DNA of 64,000 nt. It comes from an uncultured Leifsonia sp. GTDB lineage: Bacteria > Actinomycetota > Actinomycetes > Actinomycetales > Microbacteriaceae. The notes below the pieces were generated by a model that had not been told where the DNA came from, did not search any database, and worked only from the letters and a program-made list of their open reading frames with translations. Location of the stretch: assembly GCF_945957465.1 (NCBI RefSeq), contig NZ_CAMFLC010000015.1, forward strand, positions 1 through 64,000, in the 5' to 3' direction. Below, in pieces: positions 1-10,700 of this stretch (positions are counted from its first letter, which is position 1; each line of letters opens with the position of its first letter). The position numbers and the translations under genes are program-made.

Positions 1-430
1 CGGCCGCTGAGGGGCGAGTAAGCGCCCTTATCCGGCCCGTTTGGGGGCACTTGCGCGCCCTTCGGGCGCCCCTCGGGCGCCTCTCGCGCGCCCCTCACGT
101 TCTTGCTCGGTGTCCGCAGCTGCGGCGGCCGCTGAGGGGCGAGTAAGCGCCCTTATCCGGCCCGTTTGGGGGCACTTGCGTGCCCTTCGGGCGCCCCTCG
201 CGTTCTCGTGCGGTATCCGCGCTCGGCTAAGGGCGCGCAAGCGCCCTTATCCGGCCCGCTTGGGGGCGCCTGCGCGCCCTTCGGGCGCCCCTCGCTCGTC
301 CCTCGCTCGCCCCTCGCGTTCTTGCGCGGTGTCCGCAGTGGGCCGCGGCCGCTGAGGGGCGAGTAAGCGCCCTTATCCGGCCCGTTTGAGGGCGCCTGCG
401 CGCCCTTCGGGCGCCCCTCGAGGCTCGAGG
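1..430. repeat. Degenerate direct repeat block of four copies
   Basis: Four imperfect copies of a GC-rich unit start near 1, 126, 220 and 346. Each contains the core GCGCCCTTATCCGGCCCG followed by C/G-rich text rich in CCCTTCGGGCGCCCCTCG. The spacing is about 125, 94 and 126 bp. Open frames run through the block on both strands, but their translations are low-complexity Arg/Ala/Pro/Gly and look like composition artefacts. No gene is called here. The block lies directly upstream of the GH3 gene and continues to the window edge, so its full extent is unknown. Confidence 0.7.
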
Positions 431-502
431 GAGATTCGCGGCAAAACCAAGTAGTGGTCGGTTTATGATGGAGCACTACCCGTGACGCCCATTGGAGTGC
501 GA

Positions 503-2365
503 ATGACCGACACCGACCAGACCGCCAGCCCGGCCCAGACCCCCACCCCGGCCCAGACCCCCACCCCCGCCCCGACCCCCGAGGTCGACCTCCGCTACCG
601 CGACCCCTCGCTCCCCATCGCGGAGCGCGTCGAGAACCTGCTCGCGCAGATGACGCTCGAAGAGAAGGCCGGGCTGTTCTTCCAGACGATGATGACCATC
701 GGCGAGGGCGGCACGGTTGCCGGTCCCGTCCCGGCGTTCGGGATCGCGGACAGCACCGAGATGATCCGCGACCGCCACATGACGCACTTCAACGTGTTCG
801 GCGCCGCGAGCACCGCCGCCGAGATGGCGGAGTGGCACAACCGGGTGCAGGAGGTCGCGGCGAGCACGCGGCTCGGCATCCCGGTCACCTTCTCCACCGA
901 CCCGCGGCACTCGTTCAGCGACAACCCGCTCGCCGCGATGATGGCCGGCCCGTTCTCGCAGTGGCCCGAGACCATGGGCCTCGCCGCGATCGGCGACGAG
1001 GAGCTCGTCGAGCGCTTCGCCGACATCGCGCGGCAGGAGTACACCGCCGTCGGCATCCGCGTGGCCCTGCACCCGCAGATCGACCTCGCGACTGAGCCGC
1101 GCTGGGCGCGCCAGGCCGCCACCTTCGGCGAGGACCCGGAGCTGACCTCCCGGCTCGGCGCCGCGTACATCCGCGGCTTCCAGGGCCCCGAGCTCGGCCC
1201 CGACTCCGTCGCCACGATGACCAAGCACTTCCCGGGCGGCGGTCCGCAGAAGGACGGTGAAGACCCGCACTTCCCGTACGGCCGTGAGCAGGTCTACCCG
1301 GGCGGACGGTTCGAGACGCACCTCAAGCCGTTCGAGGCCGCTTTCGGGGCGGGCACCAGCCAGATCATGCCGTACTACGGCATGCCGGTCGGCACCGAGT
1401 ACGAGGAGGTCGGCTTCGGCTTCAACAAGTCGGTCATCACCGGCCTGCTGCGTGAGCGGTACGGCTTCGACGGCATCGTCTGCACCGACTGGGGGCTGAT
1501 CAGCGACGGCGAGATCGGCGGCGAGCCGTTCCCGGCGCGCGCGTGGGGCGTGGAGCACCTGTCGGCGCGCGAGCGGATGCTGAAGGTGCTCGAGGCGGGT
1601 GCCGACCAGTTCGGCGGCGAAGCCGTCCCCGACCTGCTCGTCGACCTCGTGCGCAGCGGCGAGCTGGCGGAGGAGCGGCTCGATGTCTCGGCGCGGCGGC
1701 TGCTGCGCGAGAAGTTCCGCCTCGGCCTGTTCGACGCGCCGACGGTCGACCCGGCGCGCGCCGCCGCGGTCGTCGGCAACGCCGAGTTCGTGGCGGCCGG
1801 CGAGGCCGCGCAGCGCGCCTCCGTGACGCTGCTGAAGAACGACGACGTGCTGCCGCTCGCCCGCGGTGCGAAGGTTTTCGTGCGCGGCTTCGAACCGGAG
1901 GCCGTCGCCGGCTATGCGACGGTCGTCGACCGCGTCGAGGACGCCGATGTCGCTCTCGTACGACTCCACGCGCCCTACGAGCAGCGCACGACGATGTTCG
2001 AGAACTTCTTCCACGCGGGCTCGCTCGACTTCGGCCAGGAGACGGTGGACGAGGTGCTCGCGATCGCCCGCGCCGTTCCGACCGTCGTGCAGGTGTTCCT
2101 CGACCGGCCGGCCATCCTCACGCCCCTCGCGGGGGAGGTCGCTGCGATCGCGGCGGACTACGGTGCGAGCGCCTCGGCCCTGCTCGACGTGCTGTTCGGG
2201 GAGGCCGCGCCGAAGGGTCGGCTGCCGTTCGACCTCCCGTCGTCGATGGAGGCCGTGGTCGCCGGCCGCCCGGACGTCCCGTTCGACACCGCAGACCCCC
2301 TGTTCCGGTTCGGCCACGGGCTGGGCTACGGGCCGGCCCGATCGGCCGACGTCGGCATTCAGTAG
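503..2365 (+). CDS. Glycoside hydrolase family 3 (beta-glucosidase-like)
   Basis: This is a retaining GH3 glycosidase that should release terminal beta-linked sugars from oligosaccharides. The 620 residues begin with a short TP/AQ-rich tail (about 1-33) with no signal peptide, so it is probably cytoplasmic. The GH3 N-terminal barrel follows (about 35-370). The nucleophile is the Asp in the CTDWG motif at residue 329, and KHFPGGG is the conserved Lys-His substrate-binding motif. The C-terminal alpha/beta sandwich occupies about 420-610. A fibronectin-like third domain is absent. The ATG at 503 is preferred over the in-frame GTG at 482 because GGAG sits 5 nt upstream. The exact substrate is not visible from sequence. 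Confidence 0.9.
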   Translation: MTDTDQTASPAQTPTPAQTPTPAPTPEVDLRYRDPSLPIAERVENLLAQMTLEEKAGLFFQTMMTIGEGGTVAGPVPAFGIADSTEMIRDRHMTHFNVFGAASTAAEMAEWHNRVQEVAASTRLGIPVTFSTDPRHSFSDNPLAAMMAGPFSQWPETMGLAAIGDEELVERFADIARQEYTAVGIRVALHPQIDLATEPRWARQAATFGEDPELTSRLGAAYIRGFQGPELGPDSVATMTKHFPGGGPQKDGEDPHFPYGREQVYPGGRFETHLKPFEAAFGAGTSQIMPYYGMPVGTEYEEVGFGFNKSVITGLLRERYGFDGIVCTDWGLISDGEIGGEPFPARAWGVEHLSARERMLKVLEAGADQFGGEAVPDLLVDLVRSGELAEERLDVSARRLLREKFRLGLFDAPTVDPARAAAVVGNAEFVAAGEAAQRASVTLLKNDDVLPLARGAKVFVRGFEPEAVAGYATVVDRVEDADVALVRLHAPYEQRTTMFENFFHAGSLDFGQETVDEVLAIARAVPTVVQVFLDRPAILTPLAGEVAAIAADYGASASALLDVLFGEAAPKGRLPFDLPSSMEAVVAGRPDVPFDTADPLFRFGHGLGYGPARSADVGIQ

Positions 2366-2504
2366 GTTCCGAGCGTTCCCCCTGGTCGCCCCGCGGTAGC
2401 GGGCGTACAGTGCCCGTTCCGTGGGGCGATCAGGGAATCTTTCCCCCGCGTTCACGGTTATGTCAGATGGCATAATCCCGCGACGATCTCGAAGGAGGGA
2501 TGAC

Positions 2505-2957
2505 ATGGCACGGAGGATCGAAGAGCTCGAGGACGAGACCGGCGCAATCATCAAGTACAGAAGGCACGCGAACGGCAGAGGACTCGTCTCGCCGGCGGCC
2601 CGCGTCGCCGAGTCGGCACACATCGAGCCGAGCGCCTATGTGGAGGCGGACGCCCGCATCGGGCTCGACGCCTACATCGGTGCGGGCAGCTGGATCGACA
2701 GCGGGGCGACGATCGGCGACCGCACGTTCGTGGGCGCCAACGTCCACGTCGGCAAGGGGTGCGTGGTCGGCAGCGGCGTGCGCATCGGCAGCAACGTGAA
2801 GATCGGCGAGAACGCGATGATCGGCAACGGGGCGCGCGTCGAGCGCGACGAGCAGGTGCCCGCGGGCGCTGTGATCGAGCTGCGGGGAGTTACGGCGGCC
2901 CGGGCGTCGCTCGCAGCCCCGCCGCGTGGAGCCCGAATCACACGCCGAGCAGCCTGA
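2505..2957 (+). CDS. Left-handed beta-helix (hexapeptide repeat) protein
   Basis: A 150-residue protein with roughly 80 residues of isoleucine/valine-patch hexapeptide repeats (ARIGLDAYIGAGSWI, then VHVGKGCVVGSG and so on). This is the fold of LpxA/LpxD/CysE-type acyltransferases. It lacks a recognisable partner domain and has a short Ala/Arg-rich C-terminus. It could be a small acyltransferase or a gamma-carbonic-anhydrase-like protein, but no catalytic His can be assigned confidently. The start at 2505 is supported by GAAGGAGGGA just upstream; the frame remains open back to 2421 without better signals. A CATAAT sequence at 2471-2476 could be its -10 element. It is followed by a strong terminator. 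Confidence 0.75.
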   Translation: MARRIEELEDETGAIIKYRRHANGRGLVSPAARVAESAHIEPSAYVEADARIGLDAYIGAGSWIDSGATIGDRTFVGANVHVGKGCVVGSGVRIGSNVKIGENAMIGNGARVERDEQVPAGAVIELRGVTAARASLAAPPRGARITRRAA

Positions 2958-3007
2958 TCGTTGTCGACATCCGCTGACCAGGCGGATGCCGATTTGGAGC
3001 TTCCCAC

Positions 3008-3039
3008 AAACGGCCCGCGGACCCCGCGGGCCGTTTTTG
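3008..3039 (+). terminator. Rho-independent terminator after the hexapeptide gene
   Basis: A 13-bp perfect stem runs from AAACGGCCCGCGG (3008-3020) to CCGCGGGCCGTTT (3024-3036), with a 3-nt loop and a run of T at the 3' side. It ends the 2505-2957 unit before the acyl-CoA oxidase gene. Confidence 0.9.
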
Positions 3040-3121
3040 TAGCCGCGGCACCGACGGTTTCCGCGCGCGAGCCGGCCGTCGTAGCGTGGCGAGCACCGTA
3101 GAGAGATCGAAGAGGAAACTC

Positions 3122-5242
3122 ATGGTTGACACTGCCGAGCGCACCACCCCGAAGACCCCCGACTCGTCCGTCCAGGACTCCGCCGCCTCCGCTGCGGAAG
3201 CGGCCGCAGCCGCCACCGCACCCGGCGGCGCCGCACCGCGCGTCGACGTCGAGGCGCTGGGCCGCCAGCTGCTGGGCCGGTGGGCGGACGTGCGGCTGGC
3301 CTCCCGAGAGCTCTCCGCACGTCCCGAGCTGCAGAAGGTGGAGGGCCTCTCCGTCGCCGACCACCGCTCGCGCGTGTTCGAGCAGCTCAAGCTGCTGGTC
3401 GAGAACGGGCAGGTGCATCGCGCGTTCCCCAAGTCGGTCGGTGGCGGCGAGGACCACGGCGGCAACATCGCGGCGTTCGAGGAGCTCGTGGCGGCCGACC
3501 CGTCGCTGCAGATCAAGTCGGGCGTGCAGTGGGGCCTCTTCGGTGCCGCCGTCCTCCACCTCGGCACCGAGCACCACCACCAGACCTACCTGCCGGCGAT
3601 CATGTCGCTGGAGGTGCCCGGCGCGTTCGCCATGACCGAGACCGGGCACGGCTCCGACGTCGCCGCGATCGCCACCACGGCCACATACGACCCCGAGACC
3701 CAGGAGTTCGTCATCGACACCCCGTTCCGGGGAGCGTGGAAGGACTATCTCGGCAACGCGGCGGTCGACGCCACCGCGGCGGTCGTGTTCGCCCAGCTGG
3801 TCACGCAGGGCGTCAACCACGGCGTGCACGCGTTCTACGTGCCGATCCGCGACGCGAACGGCGACTTCCTCCCGGGCATCGGCGGCGAGGACGACGGCCA
3901 GAAGGGCGGCCTCAACGGCATCGACAACGGGAGGCTGCACTTCACCGGCGTGCGGATCCCGCGCACCGACCTCCTCAACCGCTACGGCGATGTCGCGGAG
4001 GACGGCACCTACACCTCGCCCATCGCGAGCCCGGGCCGTCGCTTCTTCACCATGCTCGGCACGCTCGTGCAGGGCCGCGTCTCGCTCGACGGGTCCGCGA
4101 CCATCGCGGCCAAGATCGCTCTGAAGATCGCGATCACCTACGCCGACCAGCGCCGCCAGTTCACCGCGGGCAGCGACACCGACGAGGAGGTCATCCTCGA
4201 CTACCAGCGTCACCAGCGCCGCCTCCTCCCGCTGCTGGCCACGACGTACGCGGCAGGGTTCGCGCACGAGGTCTTCCTGGGCAAGTTCGACGACGTGTTC
4301 AGCGGGACCGCAGACACCGACGCCGACCGGCAGGACCTCGAGACGATCGCGGCGGCGCTCAAGCCGCTCAGCACCTGGCACGCGCTCGAGACGCTGCAGG
4401 AGGCGCGCGAGGCCTGCGGCGGCGCCGGCTTCCTCACCGAGAACCGTCTCACCTCCCTGCGTCAGGACCTCGACATCTGGGTCACCTTCGAGGGCGACAA
4501 CAACGTCCTCCTCCAGCTGGTCGCCAAGCGCCTGCTGACCGACTTCAGCCGCAAGTTCGCCAAGGCGGACGCGGGTGCGCTCGCCCGCTATGTCGTGGTG
4601 CAGGCGGCCGGCAAGGCGTACCACGGAACCGGCCTGCGCAGCGTCGGCCAGACGGTGCGCGACTTCGGTTCGACGGCCCGTTCGGTCAACTGGCTGCAGG
4701 AGTCGGCGACGCAGCGCGAGCTGCTGACCGACCGGGTGGAGACCATGATCTCGGAGATCGGAGGGCGCCTCCGCCCGGCCTCCAAGCTCGGCAAGAAGGC
4801 CGCCGCCGACCTGTTCAACTCGCAGCAGAACGAGCTGATCGAGGCGGCGCGCGCACACGGCGAGCTGCTGCAGTGGGAGGCGTTCACCGAGGCGCTGGAG
4901 CAGGCTCCGGACGCGGGGACCCGGCAGGTGCTCACCTGGCTCCGCGACCTGTTCGGATTCGGGCTGATCGAGAAGCACCTGGCCTGGTACCTCATCCACG
5001 GCCGCCTGTCGCCGCAGCGCGCCCAGGCCGTCTCGGCGTACATCGACCGGCTGCTGACGCGTCTGCGCCCGCACGCCGTCGACCTCGTCGACGCCTTCGG
5101 CTACGGCCCCGAGCTCGTGCGCGCGAAGATCGCGAGCGGCGCGGAGGCCGAGCGCCAGGCCGAGGCGCGCGCCTACTACGCCGAGCATCGCGCCGCCGGC
5201 ACCCTCCCGACCCCCGAAAAGTCCCCGAGCAAGCACCGCTGA
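3122..5242 (+). CDS. Acyl-CoA oxidase/dehydrogenase (ACOX-like)
   Basis: A flavoprotein of the acyl-CoA dehydrogenase superfamily (706 residues) that introduces the first double bond in fatty-acyl-CoA beta-oxidation. The length and the motif AMTETGHGSDV, followed by an ATTATYD strand, fit the acyl-CoA oxidase branch rather than the 380-residue dehydrogenases. The segment GGAGFLTENRL and then FEGDNNVLLQ contains the conserved Glu expected to be the catalytic base. An ACOX C-terminal helical domain follows. The N-terminus is an Ala/Pro-rich extension. ATG 3122 has AGAGGA upstream and is preferred to GTG 3086. It is transcribed alone, convergent with mdh. Whether oxygen or an electron-transfer protein is the acceptor cannot be told from sequence. 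Confidence 0.88.
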   Translation: MVDTAERTTPKTPDSSVQDSAASAAEAAAAATAPGGAAPRVDVEALGRQLLGRWADVRLASRELSARPELQKVEGLSVADHRSRVFEQLKLLVENGQVHRAFPKSVGGGEDHGGNIAAFEELVAADPSLQIKSGVQWGLFGAAVLHLGTEHHHQTYLPAIMSLEVPGAFAMTETGHGSDVAAIATTATYDPETQEFVIDTPFRGAWKDYLGNAAVDATAAVVFAQLVTQGVNHGVHAFYVPIRDANGDFLPGIGGEDDGQKGGLNGIDNGRLHFTGVRIPRTDLLNRYGDVAEDGTYTSPIASPGRRFFTMLGTLVQGRVSLDGSATIAAKIALKIAITYADQRRQFTAGSDTDEEVILDYQRHQRRLLPLLATTYAAGFAHEVFLGKFDDVFSGTADTDADRQDLETIAAALKPLSTWHALETLQEAREACGGAGFLTENRLTSLRQDLDIWVTFEGDNNVLLQLVAKRLLTDFSRKFAKADAGALARYVVVQAAGKAYHGTGLRSVGQTVRDFGSTARSVNWLQESATQRELLTDRVETMISEIGGRLRPASKLGKKAAADLFNSQQNELIEAARAHGELLQWEAFTEALEQAPDAGTRQVLTWLRDLFGFGLIEKHLAWYLIHGRLSPQRAQAVSAYIDRLLTRLRPHAVDLVDAFGYGPELVRAKIASGAEAERQAEARAYYAEHRAAGTLPTPEKSPSKHR

Positions 5243-5252
5243 CCCCGGGTCT

Positions 5253-5352
5253 CGACATTCGTGACGAATGTCGGCATTCGTGGCACGAATGTCGCGATTC
5301 GTGACGAATCCGCATGCGGCGCGGGGTGCGCGACTCGTGACGAATGTCGGCG
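5253..5352. repeat. Array of four ATTCGTGACGAAT palindromes
   Basis: The gap between the 3' ends of the ACOX-like gene and mdh holds closely spaced palindromes. CGACATTCG-TGA-CGAATGTCG (5253-5273) is a perfect 9-bp inverted repeat. ATTCGTG-G-CACGAAT and GATTCG-TGA-CGAATC follow immediately, and ACTCGTGACGAATGTCG lies near 5333-5349. The units share the core TTCGTGACGAA. They have no T-run, so a simple terminator is unlikely; a protein-binding array or REP-like element is possible. Confidence 0.8.
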
Positions 5353-5380
5353 AGGCGCGCCGGGCGCGCCGCAGCGGGGG

Positions 5381-6370
<990 letters not shown>

Positions 6371-6378
6371 CTAGCGCC

Positions 6379-6597
6379 GGTGTCGGTTGCGGAGGAGTTT
6401 CGGAGGCGGAGCCCGCCGATCCGCAGTCAACGGAGGAGTTGCGGCGGTTGGAGGGCTGGATGTCCTCCGCTGCCGACTGCTGGCCGGCCGCACGGCGGTG
6501 TCGGTAGCGGAGGAGGTGGGGCTCTGCCGGGGTCGCAACTCCTCCGTTGGCTGCGGATCGCCGGAGCCGGGGCCGGATTTCCTCCGTTGGCTGCGGG
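6379..6597. repeat. Inverted and direct repeat cluster upstream of mdh and pip
   Basis: The roughly 300-bp divergent gap between mdh and the iminopeptidase gene contains a 29-bp near-perfect inverted repeat (6415-6443 versus 6534-6562, two mismatches). Its core is CCGCAGYCAACGGAGGAGTTGCG. A further direct copy of TCCTCCGTTGGCTGCGG lies at 6580-6596. Related GGAGGAG-rich text occurs at 6390-6397 and 6509-6516. No open frame here has coding character. It may be a mobile repeat or a regulatory stem-loop. Confidence 0.75.
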
Positions 6598-6659
6598 TGT
6601 GCCGGCGCCGGGCGCGCGCCGCGGCGGTGCGGGCACGCCCGCACCGCTACAGTCTCACC

Positions 6660-7619
6660 ATGCGCAGCCTCTACCCCGAGATCGAGCCGTACGAGAGCGG
6701 GATGCTCGACGTCGGCGACGGACAGCAGGTGTACTGGGAGACCAGCGGGAACCCCGAAGGCAAGCCGGTGGTGTTCCTGCACGGCGGCCCGGGCGGGGGC
6801 ACGACGCCCTCGCATCGCCGGCTGTTCGACCCCGAGCGGTACCGGATCGTCCTGTTCGATCAGCGCAACTGCGGCCGGAGCCTCCCGCACGCGAGCGACC
6901 CCGACGCCGACCTCTCGGCGAACACCACGTGGAACCTGGTGGCCGACATGGAGAACCTGCGCGAGCATCTCGACATCGACCGCTGGCAGGTGTTCGGCGG
7001 CTCGTGGGGGAGTGCTCTTGCGCTCGCGTACGCCGAGACGCACGCCGAGCGGGTCTCCGAGCTGATCGTGCGCGGCATCTTCACGCTGCGGCCGGCCGAG
7101 CTCGACTGGTTCTACGAGGGCGGAGCCGCCGCCCTGTTCCCCGACCTCTGGGAGGGCTTCCTCGAGCCCGTCCCCGAGGAGGATCGCGGCCACCTCATGC
7201 GCGCGTACGGCCGGCTCCTCGCCGACGAGGACCCGGCGGTGCACGGCCCGGCCGCCGTCGCCTGGTCGCGCTGGGAGTCCTCCACGATCACCCTGCTGCC
7301 CCGGCCGGAGGTCGTCGAGAGTTTCACGGAGGAGAAGTACGCGGTCGCCTTCGCACGCATCGAGAACCACTACTTCATGAACGGGGGATGGTTCGAGCCG
7401 GATCAGCTGATCCGCGACGCCCACCGGCTGGCGGACATCCCCGGGGTGATCGTGCAGGGCCGCTACGACGTCTGCACGCCGGCGATGACCGCGTGGGACC
7501 TGCACCAGGCGTGGCCGCAGGCCGACCTGCGGATCATCCCCGACGCCGGGCACGCCTACGACGAGCCCGGCATCCTGGATGCTCTGATCGAGGCGACCGA
7601 CCGCTTCGCCGATCGCTGA
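6660..7619 (+). CDS. pip: Prolyl iminopeptidase (S33 family)
   Basis: An alpha/beta-hydrolase that removes N-terminal proline from peptides in the cytoplasm. The 319-residue protein shows the oxyanion motif HGGPGG (41-46), DQRNCGRS (67-74), the nucleophile elbow GGSWGS with Ser115, a helical cap rich in Trp, Glu and Asp, then the acid GRYDVCTP and the catalytic His in DAGHAYDEP. These are the family hallmarks in order. ATG 6660 is chosen because the in-frame extension to 6387 crosses the repeat cluster and is Arg/Gly-rich. It appears to be a single-gene unit. Confidence 0.95.
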   Translation: MRSLYPEIEPYESGMLDVGDGQQVYWETSGNPEGKPVVFLHGGPGGGTTPSHRRLFDPERYRIVLFDQRNCGRSLPHASDPDADLSANTTWNLVADMENLREHLDIDRWQVFGGSWGSALALAYAETHAERVSELIVRGIFTLRPAELDWFYEGGAAALFPDLWEGFLEPVPEEDRGHLMRAYGRLLADEDPAVHGPAAVAWSRWESSTITLLPRPEVVESFTEEKYAVAFARIENHYFMNGGWFEPDQLIRDAHRLADIPGVIVQGRYDVCTPAMTAWDLHQAWPQADLRIIPDAGHAYDEPGILDALIEATDRFADR

Positions 7620-7678
7620 GGCTCGCGGCCGTCGGGCCGCACCCGAACGTCGCCGTGGAGGGGTAACCCGCCCGGACG

Positions 7679-7693
7679 CCCCCTGTTGGGGGG
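7679..7693 (+). promoter_or_regulatory. C-run/G-run hairpin upstream of the DUF4082 gene
   Basis: CCCCC-TGTT-GGGGGG lies 38 nt before the ATG at 7731. Comparable C4-6/G4-6 hairpins with a 4-6 nt loop precede other exopolysaccharide units at 17235, 18569 and 44689, and a variant lies at 23582. The role is unproven. It could be an operator, or a weak terminator of the upstream unit. Confidence 0.45.
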
Positions 7694-7730
7694 TGAGCGA
7701 CGATCGGGATTTTGTGACAATCTCTCAGAT

Positions 7731-10700
7731 ATGAGCAAAGCTCAATCTGTGGGAATCAGCGCCGGCCGCCGGCGCACGGTGCTGACCGCGACCGCCGTCG
7801 CCCTCGTGGTCCTGCTGTTCGCCTGGGTCTCGTTCGTCGTGAGCCAGCCCGCTCGCGCCGACCAGGGGTGCAACGCCGCGCCGAACCCGATCGTCTGCGA
7901 GAACGCGCTCGCCGGAACCGATCCGTCCGTGTGGGATGTGAGCGGCGCCGGCGATTCCGACATCCAGGGCTTCTCGACCGACATCAGTGTCAACATCGGC
8001 GGCACGATCGGCTTCAAGATCAACACCAGCGCCCGGTCCTACACCATCCAGATCTTCCGCACCGGCTACTACCAGGGCCTCGGCGCGCGCAAGATCGCAG
8101 ACGTCACCCCGTCCGCCACGCTGCCGCAGACGCAGCCGGCGTGCTACTGGGACCCGACGGTGGAGCTCACCGACTGCGGCAACTGGGCGCAGTCGGCGTC
8201 GTGGACGGTCCCGCCGTCGGCGGTGTCCGGTGTCTACATCGCCCTCCTGCACCGCAACGACAACGGTGACGAGAGCCAGATCACGTTCGTCGTGCGCAAC
8301 GACTCGAGCCACTCGGATGTCCTGTACCAGACCTCCGACCCGACCTGGCAGGCCTACAACACCTACGGCGGCTCGGACTTCTACCAGGGCGCGGCGAACG
8401 GCCGTGCCTACAAGCTCAGCTACAACCGCCCGATCACCACCCGCGGCGACAACTCGGGCCGCGACTTCTACTTCAGCGCCGAATACCCGGAGGTCCGCTT
8501 CCTGGAGAAGAACGGCTACAACATGTCGTACTTCAGCGGCGTCGACACCGATCGGTACGGATCGGAGCTGCTCAACCACAAGGTCTTCCTCTCGGTCGGA
8601 CACGACGAGTACTGGTCGGCGAAGCAGCGCGCCAACGTCCAGGCCGCCATCGACGCGGGCGTGAACGCGCAGTTCCTCTCCGGCAACGAGATGTACTGGC
8701 ACACCCGCTACGAGTCGTCGGTGGCCGGCACGGCCACGACCTACCGGACGCTGGTGACCTACAAGGAGACCTGGGCGAACGCCAAGATCGACCCGACGCC
8801 GGAGTGGACGGGGACCTGGCGCGACCCGCGCTTCGCCTCCCAGGCCAACGGGGCGGGCATGCCGGAGAACGGCATCACCGGCACGATGTACATGTCCAAC
8901 TTCTCCGACCTGCCGATCACCGTCACCGCCGCGCAGGGCAAGACGAGACTCTGGCGCAACACCTCCCTCACGTCGATGAGCGCAGGCACCACGACGGCGC
9001 TGGCCGCGCACACCGTCGGCTACGAGTCCGACGAAGACGTCGACAACGGGTTCCGGCCCGCCGGACTGGTGGACCTGTCCACGACGACCGGTGCGGTGCC
9101 GCAGTATCTGCAGGACTTCGGGAACACCGTCGTCCCCGGAACGACCACCCACCACGTGACGCTCTACCGCGCGCCGAGCGGAGCACTGGTCTTCTCGGCC
9201 GGCACCGTGCAGTGGTCGTGGGGTCTCGACGCCACACACGACGGAGCGGGCGCCGCGGCCGACCCGCGGATGCAGCAGGCCCAGGTGAACCTGCTGGCCG
9301 ACATGGGTGCGCAACCGGGCACCCTCCAGTCGGGCCTGGTCGCCGCGACCGCGAGCAGCGACCACACCGCGCCGACCGTCGCCTTCACGGCGCCGGCATC
9401 GGGCGCGTCCATCGCCAACGGAGCCTCGGTCACCGTGACCGGCACCGCTGCGGACGTCGGCGGCGTCGTCGCCGGCGTCGAAGTGTCGACCGACGGCGGT
9501 ACGAGCTGGCATCCCGCGACCGGGACGACCTCCTGGTCGTACACCTACGTGCAGAACGGGCTCGGATCCCGATCCATCATGGTGAGGGCGACCGACGACA
9601 GCGCCAACACGTCGTCGGCGAGCTCTCGCGCCATCACGGTCACCGGTCCCGCGACGATCTTCGGGCCGTCCGCACCGGCGGTCGCCGACGCGGGCGATGC
9701 GTCCGCGGTCGAACTCGGCCTGCGGTTCACCGCCAAGCAGAACGGCTTCATCACCGGCGTCCGCTTCTACAAGAGCGCGGCGAACACCGGCACCCACACC
9801 GGCTCGCTGTGGGACGCCTCCGGCAACCGGCTCGCGAGCGTGACCTTCACGAACGAGTCGGCCTCCGGCTGGCAGTCGGCCAACTTCGTCTCCCCCGTCT
9901 CCGTCACAGCCGGGACCACCTACGTCGTCTCGTATTCGGACCCGGCCGGTCACTACACGTCGATCCCGAACGCGTTCTCGTACCGCGGCCCCACGGACAA
10001 CGTCTTCGCGGTCGCGGGAGGCTTCGGCTCGCCGAGTCCCGGTGTCTACAGCACGAGCGTCGGAACGTTCCCGCAGGCCAGTTACCAGAGCTCGAACTAC
10101 TACGTGGACGCCACCTTCTCGACGGTCGACAACTCCCCGCTGGTCGCGACAGCGCAGTGGCCGCTGCCCGGCTCGTCCAGCGTGTCGCTCTCGACCACGA
10201 TCGGCACGGTGATGTCGAAGGCGGTCGATCCCGCGAGCATCGCCTTCACGGTGAAGGACTCGCTCGGGAACACCGTGGCCGGCAGCGTCGGCTACGCGGC
10301 CTCGACCAGGACGGCCACCTTCACCCCGTCGGCGGCGCTGAACGGGTTCGTGACCTACAGCGTCTCGGTCACGGCCAAGGACACCTACGGCACGGCGCTC
10401 TCCGGCGGCGGCTCGTGGAGCTTCCTCACCGCCAAGCCCGATCCGGTTCCCGGAGTCTGCCCCTGCAGTCTGTACTCGGACTCGGCCGTCCCCTCGGTCC
10501 TCCAGGTCAGCGACTCGCCCGTCACGCTCGGCGTGAAGTTCGCCAGCTCGGCCGCCGGCGCGGTCACCGGCATCCGGTTCTACAAGAGCTCGGGCAACAC
10601 CGGCACCCACGTCGGCACGCTGTGGAGCGCGTCCGGACAGCAGCTCGCGACCGGTACCTTCACGAACGAGTCCACTGCGGGCTGGCAGACGCTGACGTTC

